From Caenorhabditis remanei (taxonomy: Eukaryota; Nematoda; Chromadorea; Rhabditida; Rhabditidae): DNA of 64,000 bases. The notes under the pieces were generated by a model. The model saw only the letters and a list, made by a program, of their open reading frames with translations. It was not told the DNA's origin and made no database searches. A program made the position numbers and the translations under genes. Below, piece after piece: positions 56,587-64,000 of the stretch; the stretch's first letter is position 1; each line of letters begins with the position of its first letter. The stretch spans positions 3,658,001 through 3,722,000 of the forward strand of contig NC_071333.1 in NCBI RefSeq assembly GCF_010183535.1, read 5' to 3'.

Positions 56587-58550
56587 CATGGAATGATCGC
56601 GAATTGATATGCCTGGTTTTGGCTCATTATATTTTCAAACGAACACCCATGCAAAAGTAAAATGTTCCTGAAAATATTGTGTTTTGTGCTATCATAGTTT
56701 TTGAGAAAATTGAATTTTTGAAAAAATGATGAAAAACGTTTTCCGCAAACTTCAAACCTTCATAACTTTCTCCAATCTAACTCAAAATGGAAGATCTAAA
56801 AAATGAAAGAAAGCTAAACTCTTCTAGTTTTAGAAAATAATAACATAAAAGTGCTACAAACATTAATAATATGAAATTGGAAACGAAACAACATTTTTTC
56901 TCCAGTACGTAAAAACCGTATAAAAAATTCTAACCGTAGAAATCGATTGAAATTAGTGTCATAAAGTAGCAAATGCATGAATATGTTGAAAACACTCATA
57001 AAACCCCGGGGCACTCCAAAAGTAGAAAAAATATAGAAAAAAATTTGAAGACAAAAATTTGAAAAAATTTGAAAATTAAATTTTTCCAGCAAAATCTCTG
57101 TAGAAGTAAGTTAGTTTTGTCTTAAAATTGAATTTTTTGTATCTTCAGCTTTAAATTAAAACATAAACGAACAAGATGTGAAATGTTTTGGCTGAGCTAT
57201 AATAGCTTGAATTGTGAATAGCTTTAAAAAATTAACACTGGTATCATCCGGCTTCCGGCCACGATTTTCTAGAAAATTTTATAATTTTATTTAATTATTC
57301 GAGTATATTTGATTTCTAGCTTTGAGAAAATATTTGAATTTTTGCTGTACGTCACGATTGAAGACAGTTACCATTATTTTAGTGAGGTCAGGTGAGAAAA
57401 AGTAATTACATGGTTGCTATTCAGTATAGTTACTTGTGTTTCACTCCATATCCAAAATCTGGATGCTTACATTAAAATTAATTTTGTTATCTAACACAAT
57501 ACAATTTTGTGAGTAGGTTTTTGACAAAAAAATCTATGTTTGATTCCGTGGTCTGGTGTCATGTCATCAAAAGTAGAAGACGCTCCACGCAACCAAGCAT
57601 CGAATATTTTTGTCAAAAACCTACTCACAAAATTGTATTGTGTTAGATAACAAAATTAATTTTAATGTCAGCATCCAGATTTTGGATATGGAGTGAAACA
57701 CAAGTAACTATACTGAATAGCAACCATGTAATTACTTTTTCTCACCTGACCTCACTAAAATAATGGTAACTGTCTTCAATCGTGACGTACAGCAAAAATT
57801 CAAATATTTTCTCAAAGCTAGAAATCAAATATACTCGAATAATTAAATAAAATTATAAAATTTTCTAGAAAATCGTGGCCGGAAGCCGGATGATACCAGT
57901 GTCAATTTTTTAAAGCTATTCACAATTCAAGCTATTATAGCTCAGCCAAAACATTTCACATCTTGTTCGTTTATGTTTTAATTTAAAGCTGAAGATACAA
58001 AAAATTCAATTTTAAGACAAAACTAACTTACTTCTACAGAGATTTTGCTGGAAAAATTTAATTTTCAAATTTTTTCAAATTTTTGTCTTCAAATTTTTTT
58101 CTATATTTTTTCTACTTTTGGAGTGCCCCGGGGTTTTATGAGTGTTTTCAACATATTCATGCATTTGCTACTTTATGACACTAATTTCAATCGATTTCTA
58201 CGGTTAGAATTTTTTATACGGTTTTTACGTACTGGAGAAAAAATGTTGTTTCGTTTCCAATTTCATATTATTAATGTTTGTAGCACTTTTATGTTATTAT
58301 TTTCTAAAACTAGAAGAGTTTAGCTTTCTTTCATTTTTTAGATCTTCCATTTTGAGTTAGATTGGAGAAAGTTATGAAGGTTTGAAGTTTGCGGAAAACG
58401 TTTTTCATCATTTTTTCAAAAATTCAATTTTCTCAAAAACTATGATAGCACAAAACACAATATTTTCAGGAACATTTTACTTTTGCATGGGTGTTCGTTT
58501 GAAAATATAATGAGCCAAAACCAGGCATATCAATTCGCGATCATTCCATG
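56587..58550. mobile_element. 1.96-kb near-perfect fold-back element, right arm only
   Basis: It starts CATGGAATGATCGCGAATTG and ends with the exact inverse. Arms of roughly 940 bp meet at a loop of about 75 bp near 57565. Only a few mismatches were noticed (for example TTAACACTGG against CCAGTGTCAA). TCA at 56584-56586 and 58551-58553 is a 3-bp target duplication; the empty site CATTCAGACAG is present in P3. No transposase is encoded; the 92-codon frame in each arm is AT-rich and not protein-like. A 3-bp duplication would suit a PIF/Harbinger-type mobiliser, but the terminal sequence is not one I recognise. Confidence 0.8.
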
Positions 58551-58794
58551 TCAGACAGATGGCACTCTGACAGATGGGGTACGCAGTCACATTTCCCTCT
58601 CTCAATGAGATAGCGCGCGTACCATCTGTCTGAGTGCGTACGGTGTGTCCTTAGAATCCTCAACCATCTATTCTCATTCTCTAGACTGCCTACTGGATGG
58701 CTGGTCCCCTCTTGATTCTTTTAGAATTCTCATACCCTTCCCCCTCTTACTATTGATTTATTCCCAACAACCGAAGATTGCAGTGTGAAAGGTG

Positions 58795-59597
58795 AGTTAA
58801 CTGTAGATCTGTGAAGCCTGAACCAGATAAAAACTGTTTTTCTTATTTTTCTTACTGAACTGTATTTTTTCTAGATATAAACTTCAACAAGGTCAAAAGA
58901 TGAGGCTCGTGGTGTAAAACAGCGGCCGCGAAAAATTGAAGTACTTATACGACGTCGTAAACAATTGAATAGACCGCATCGAAGTGTAGAAGAGATTCAA
59001 CGTATTCTGCTGAAAGTCAAAACGTTGGAACAAGAGGTTACCACAGAACTTCTCGAGCAATGGTTTGATTGACAGGAGTACAAAAAAGAAAGACCGACGA
59101 AAGATGAGATTCTTGACAAAGAATATGATATCTACCTTCAGACTCATAATGAAGAGTTTGATACGCCACCAATGAATTACGAAGAATATGAGAAATTCAT
59201 TGAGGAACAAGTGGAGAAAGAACGTAGTCGGCATCTTCCAACTGAACACTCAACCTCTATTACTACCAATGTCCAATCAGAACCCTCATTCGCACCACTC
59301 CTCTATTTGCCGATTCCTTTACCAACTCATCCAACTTACTTCATGCCTCCGACGTCCAATTCCTTGCATGTACCACAGCAAGAAATGAAGTTTCACCAGT
59401 TATCTCAGCTCCATCATCTGCAATACGGATCCAGATCTTCTCTAGCTCCTGTAGACACATCTTCTCAAAAATCAGCTGACAACCCGATTCGTTTGGAAGG
59501 AGCCTTAGCTACTCATCAAGCCCAACCTGCTGTCGGACCACATGCGATCGCTAAAAACACTCCATTATTCGCCCCTTCTTGTTGTATATTATTATAA
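58795..59597 (+). pseudogene. Right-arm copy of the unknown Pro/Gln-rich protein gene
   Basis: Mirror of 27666-28472: acceptor TTTCTAG at 58874, in-frame TAA at 58878, basic segment, TGA at 59070-59072, charged stretch from 59172 and Pro-rich tail to TAA at 59597. One residue differs (RLEGALA for RLERALA). The shared stops predate the duplication. Confidence 0.45.
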
Positions 59598-60005
59598 TTG
59601 TCTCCCTTTTTTTTTCTCTCGCACAACATAAGATTGAATAAATTATTATTGGATAACAGTTCAACCAAGGTTAGTTGGGGTTTGCTCTGCCAAAATCGCA
59701 TGAGATGACAGTTTTGGGTGATGATGTTTGGCTGACAGTTTTGAGAATCACGACAAAGTGGTCAAGTTACAGTCAAAACTGAGGTGCCCCTCCCCCTATA
59801 ACAAGGGGGTCTTGCTCGCACTCCTGGAGAGTCACGTTTGTAGTGAAACCAATTGAAATGGCGAGCCTGGGGTGCAATAGTGGTAATTACCGGCTTTGGC
59901 CGGGCCACCAGTTGCGGGGAAGCTTACTTTGTGAGGGGACACCTTTTATGTTCCACGATAATTTTATGTTAATTGAAATTTTTTCGGTTTTGGAATGCTT
60001 CTTAA

Positions 60006-61740
60006 TTGAGTTTTGATCGTTCTGATGCATGATTTCTAATAAACAATACTGAATTCAGCTATGAATAATCAATTGATTAGATTTGGAGGAATTAAGATCA
60101 GAAAATTCTTTTCATAGGTCTACATATAACAATAATGACGGTAAAAATTTTAAGAAGGAGGTTTTGGTCAACCCACTCAAACAAATCCCGAAACAATTCA
60201 AATTGAATCACCAAATTAATACTATAGACCAACGTGAAAACCGAGGGTTGTTTTCTGAAATTCTTTAAAAACTATAGGCTTGAATTTGATTGGCAACAAA
60301 ATTCCAAGCCTTGTTTTTTTCTCCGTCGGTGATCGGTTTACATTTTTTTCATTTTTCTCCCGTTTTTTCAACCGAATTTCACCAAAACTACACTTTCAAT
60401 CTCAACAATCAAAAATTGTAATTTCTCTGCCTGCGTCTCTTCGGGCGTGTACGATGTCTCGCCTCCTCCACTCCCGCCATTGCCCGCACACTACAGTCCT
60501 TTCTCTGTCTGCGTCTCTCTTTGACGGGAATCCCTCGCGAGAGAAATGGTTCTTTCTATAACACTGTTGTTTTATTGATCCAAGGACAATAAGAGCCCTG
60601 ATCAGCCATTTGTTACCTTTTCTCCTCTCTTGATTGGTCGTTTTTTCTCCTCTCTCGTCCCGCTTGTTGTTCTGCTAGCGATAAAGATTTTGGACCAATT
60701 TCCAAGTTTAAACACACGTGACCGCTTTTGATAACAACTGCGGACAATATAGGTAACTTCGTAATCTAGAAGAAGGGAAACGACTCATGGATAGTCACAT
60801 TAGCCCATAAGTTTCCAAACGAGTGACCATCATTTTCTACAACAGTTTGCTATTTAGTGGGTAGGTCCTAATCCGATTTATTAGATATCTGATTGGCATG
60901 TATGAACTTTTTGTCCCAGTTTATTATTACATTTGTCCCAGTTTATTATTATCATCTCTTCAATCAACGTCTTTTTGAACCGATTGATCACAAAAACTTC
61001 TCGATTCGTCTTTTTCGTGGGATATCGTTTATTCTGTTCATCATTTTATCTTTCCTCTCAATCTTAGTCCTTCTACACCAACGAGCTATTCGGTCCCTTT
61101 TCCCTTTGCTCGAGACAAAAAACTAGAAAAATCAATACAGATGTTATTGTTGTTTGGTATGCGCATCTCTACCTGTTCGCCCTTCCCACGTGTCTACGTC
61201 TCTTCTGCCGTATACACTGTCTCGCCTCCTCCACTACCACCATTGCCCCGCACACTACAGTCCTTTCTCTGTCTGCGTCTCTCTTTGACGGGAATCCCTC
61301 GCGAGAGGAGTGGTTCTTTCTATAACACTGTAGTTTTATTGATCCAAGGACAATAAGAGCCCTGATCAGCCATTTGTTACCTTTTCTCCTCTCTTGATTG
61401 GTCGTTTTTTCTCCTCTCTCGTCCCTCTACCCCATTCCCTGTTGTCGCTCTTACCCGTTTGTTGTTCTGCTAGCGATAGAGATTTTGGACCAATTTCCAA
61501 GTTTAAACACACTTGACCGCTTTTGATAAAAACTGCGGACCCTATAGGTATCTTCTTAATCCAGAATAAGACAAACGAGAACATTTTCGAAAATGTGTCT
61601 TATTGTTTTTTTGCAATAAGTTGTCTTGATAACTCTCTACTTTTTTTTCTTCATACCTTTTCTTTATTTTTGTGTTTATTTCCCTCCTGATGTTCTCAAT
61701 TTGACGTATTATTTTAAAATTATTTTCACTCAACGTTTTC
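60006..61740 (+). repeat. Direct duplication of a promoter-like region upstream of the kinase
   Basis: About 330 bp at 60430-60760 recur at 61195-61540: GTCTCGCCTCCTCCACT, TCTGCGTCTCTCTTTGACGG, CCTCGCGAGAG, a TATAACACTG box, GATTGGTCGTTTTTTCTCC and TTTTGGACCAATTTCCAAG. The spacer 60760-61195 is unrelated and has no supported gene. The nearer copy probably drives the kinase-like gene; 60006-60420 holds nothing I can identify. Confidence 0.6.
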
Positions 61741-61788
61741 AATCAACTTTTGTTTTCAGGTAATCTGACAAAGCAAAGCAGCAGCAGC

Positions 61789-62839
61789 ATGGAGGAACAT
61801 ATTCAATTCTCGGAGCAAAACCTCGTGCATGAGGAAGAAATTGGACACGGAGCATTCGGAACTACTTTTATTGCTGAAAACATTTCTAATAACATGAAAG
61901 TGGCAGTCAAGCGAATGAGTAATCAGAGAAAGGAGATTCAAAAGTATGCAACGATAACGGAGAATCGTATTAACACACTTTCGAACAACAAGAATATTGC
62001 GCCATTGTTTGGATATTACCAAGAAGACGATTTCTTCCACATCGTGATGCGTTATTATGCGAACGGCTCATTGGCAAACTTTTTGGACAAAGTAGGATCC
62101 ATCGACAGGATTGAGAGTGCCAGAATTTCTTCCGAAATTCTGAACGGTCTAGTGTATCTTCACATGAAGAAGGTAGTTCATGGTAATCTGAAACCGAGGA
62201 ACATCCTCATTGGAGAAAATGGTGAGAGGAGACTCACAGATATCGCAATGGAGGAGTTCCAAAAAAGGTATTTTGCTTATAATAATTTTCAATATTTCAT
62301 TTCTTTTTTTCAGAGTTAAAGGAAAATCCCATACGCTGAATTATATGGCCCCAGAACTCATCAAAGCACGGAAAGTGACTTATGCAGTCGATATTTGGTC
62401 TTTTGGATGCATTGTTTACGAGCTACTATCCGGAGACTTGTCATTTGACCACGAGGATGATGAAAGTCTCAAAAAAATGATTTGTGCTGGTGCCTATAAG
62501 ATGCACGGAAAAGTACCAACTTCGGCGGCTACCATCATTTCCGAATGCCTCCAGAAACAAGCATCAAAACGTCCGTCTTCTCAAGACTTACTCTTCCATA
62601 AATGGATTTCTGAGTCAGCTGAAAAATCAGAGAAAAATAAAAAGATCGAGGCAATCAATCAGGCGCTGGGCAAAATCACAATCAAGACTGAGGAGATTAC
62701 GAATCGTAACATCGCGGACATGCCATTGGTCAGGAATAACAAGCCAGAAATCCTTCGTCGATCGGAAAACTCAAATGCAGCCGACAGAAAATCGACGATG
62801 AGGTTGCGGAACAAGCCACGCATTGACTACAAACAATAA
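61789..62839 (+). CDS. Degenerate protein kinase (STE-like pseudokinase), 334 aa
   Basis: Exons 61789-62267 and 62314-62839; the 46-nt intron splits an Arg codon. The Gly loop IGHGAFGTTF (18-27) and VAVKRM with Lys41 are normal. The catalytic loop reads VVHGNLKPRNIL, so the HRD Asp is Asn133; the DFG position reads DIAMEE (151-156). APE is kept (MAPEL, 171-175), as is DIWSFGCIVYELLSG. With the catalytic base lost it is probably a pseudokinase with binding or regulatory function, though Asp151 could still bind Mg-ATP. The tail of about 80 residues is basic and ends RIDYKQ. A TTTTCAG acceptor 29 bases upstream of the ATG suggests trans-splicing or a non-coding exon. It lies outside the palindrome and is unrelated to the CK1-like copies. 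Confidence 0.75.
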
Positions 62840-63442
62840 ATACTCCGGTTCCTCATTTAGTTATTTCCCGGCGGTTTTATCTATTATTCTTGTTAATGTT
62901 GATACTTTTTTTCCCCCAAACATTATATTTTGTAACAAATTAAATTCGGTAAACGTTATGTTTGGACAAACATTCGGTTTAAACACAGTCTAATATCACA
63001 GCCTTACAAGACTGTGCAAAATTGAATATAAACACAGTCTTTAATCACAATTTATTAATTTATTATATGGAACGAAGGAACAAGTCACTGACACGTTACA
63101 TTCAAAAAAAAGTTAAATGAGATTTTAATTAGGCCGGGGGCCAGAATTAGAAAGTATGAGCATTTAGGATAAGATATTTAGCAAGACTTAGCAAGACGTT
63201 AGTTTGGCAATATTTGATTCAAATCACCGCTAAGAGATTTTAACGGAGCAAACATGTTCAGGAAATTGATTCCAGCAATTTAATATTCTAATTTTAATAA
63301 ATTGCAAACGTTGATTAGATGTTTTCTTTAGGGAGCACCGAATTAATATTTGTGCCTTCGTAAATTGGCGACATCAGGATAATACGCACGAAGATTATAA
63401 TAAGTACAGATTTCCTTAGATATTAAGGATTTATATATGCAC
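62840..63442. other. Intergenic, no supported gene
   Basis: AT-rich. AAACACAGTCT plus AATCACA occurs twice near 62985 and 63035. Confidence 0.45.
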
Positions 63443-63985
63443 CAGAGCTGTGCGGAAGTAAAATTTTTGAGAAGGGAGAAGGAAGAAGGAAGAGAAATAA
63501 CTTTTTGAAAAGAGAAGAAGGAAGAAGGAAGAAGGAAATAAAATTTTCAAAAAGGAAGAAGGAAGAAGGAAGAAGGAAGTAAATTTTTGAGAAAGGAAGT
63601 CGGAAGAAGGAAGAAGGAAGTTGGGTTCCGATCCCGGAAGTCGGAAGTTAATTTTGAAAATGACAAGTTTGAGGAAACTTTTTTCTAGTCATCTCTGAAA
63701 ACGAATTTTGACGTTGTTTTCATACAAAACTTCATCAAAAACCACCGAAATTCCGCCTAAATTCCGTCGAAAATTACAAAATTTTTATAAACTTTTTACA
63801 CGGAACTCGGAAGTGGCAAAAAATTTTCAACGGAAGAAGGCAGTAAAAATTTTGAAAAGGAAGAGGGAAGGAGGAAGAAGGAAGTGAAATTTTCAAAAAG
63901 GAAGTGGGAAGAAAGAAGAAGAAAGTGAAAAAAACCCGGGAAGAAGAAAGAAGGAAGTCGAAGGAAGGAATTCCGCACAGCTCTG
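63443..63985. mobile_element. Second full-length hAT-type MITE
   Basis: CAGAGCTGTGCGGAAGT at the left and TTCCGCACAGCTCTG at the right, the same ends as the copy at 11755. The internal GA-rich and conserved parts align along the whole length. Flanking octamers (ATATGCAC and GTGAGGAC) do not match, so the target duplication has decayed or recombined. Minus-strand frames over it are low-complexity products. Confidence 0.7.
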
Positions 63986-64000
63986 GTGAGGACACTACAG

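Larger units (their letters stand above)
27250..60005. repeat. 32.8-kb palindrome built of nested inverted duplications
   Basis: The left arm 27250-42431 and right arm 42432-60005 are inverted copies; TTAAGAAGCATTCC at 27250 mirrors GGAATGCTTCTTAA ending at 60005. Inside each arm a block of about 4 kb (satellite, promoter, kinase, capsid fragment) is itself inverted around a spacer holding the cysteine-rich peptide gene (36.8-37.75 kb and 46.55-47.5 kb). The block order is therefore + - + -. Arms appear well above 98% identical in the genes. The right arm alone carries a LINE (48488-49828) and a fold-back insertion (56587-58550). At the centre the join at 42431/42432 is asymmetric by about 0.8 kb. 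These arm-specific differences argue against a simple assembly error. Confidence 0.85.

Noticed and set aside
56814..58323. 92-codon frames in the arms of the 1.96-kb fold-back
   Set aside because: AT-rich, present twice by inversion, no family resemblance or splice context.
27250..60005. Giant palindrome as a pure assembly artefact
   Set aside because: Arm-specific insertions with target duplications, different satellite lengths and scattered substitutions point to real copies; long reads would settle it.

Overview
The window looks like nuclear DNA of a free-living nematode, most likely Caenorhabditis or a close relative. The support is indirect: AT-rich sequence, many 45-60 nt introns ending in TTTNCAG, AATAAA signals a few bases after stops, a BEL/Pao retroelement, CK1-type kinases, and TCTGCGTCTC-type promoter motifs. 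I see no bacterial operons, CRISPR array or rRNA. Most of the window is repetitive or recently rearranged; single-copy genes are few, small and often damaged.

Layout. (1) 1-9206 is the 3' part of a BEL/Pao LTR element. It has a long leader with structured repeats, one intact 767-codon gag with three zinc knuckles, a collapsed pol (protease trace and the C-terminal tail only) and a 3' LTR. Twenty-two CCGCGG hexamers are scattered over it. Its right end cuts into a minus-strand exon. (2) 9.2-19.5 kb holds four plus-strand small genes or gene remnants. Each sits behind a related TATA/GAGA promoter-plus-leader module; one intron carries a hAT-type MITE. (3) 19.7-27.2 kb holds fold-back elements whose two ends are divergent 5' exons with splice donors, flanked by divergent gene pairs. 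It also has a pair of 82-nt tRNA-like Pol III units and a cluster of tRNA-derived fragments. (4) 27250-60005 is a 32.8-kb palindrome. Each arm contains a smaller palindrome, so one gene block is present four times in orientation + - + -. (5) 60-64 kb has a duplicated promoter region, a degenerate kinase gene and a second hAT-type MITE.

The block amplified in the palindrome is the most interesting part. It holds a four-exon CK1-like kinase with all catalytic residues, next to the C-terminal jelly-roll part of a Polinton/Maverick major capsid protein. At the centre of each inner palindrome sits a TATA-driven gene for a secreted eight-cysteine peptide. Kinases are known cargo of nematode Mavericks, so I read this as a Maverick-derived cargo block that has lost its replication genes and been multiplied by inverted duplication. 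All four kinase copies and both peptide copies stay open, while all four capsid copies share one frameshift. The outer arms add a USP-type deubiquitinase remnant and a second, unrecognised gene, transcribed divergently from one fold-back promoter element. After the duplication, a LINE fragment entered one capsid copy, and a 1.96-kb near-perfect fold-back element entered the right-arm promoter element.

All calls come from reading the sequence by eye. Splice models and family names are inferences unless a motif is cited.
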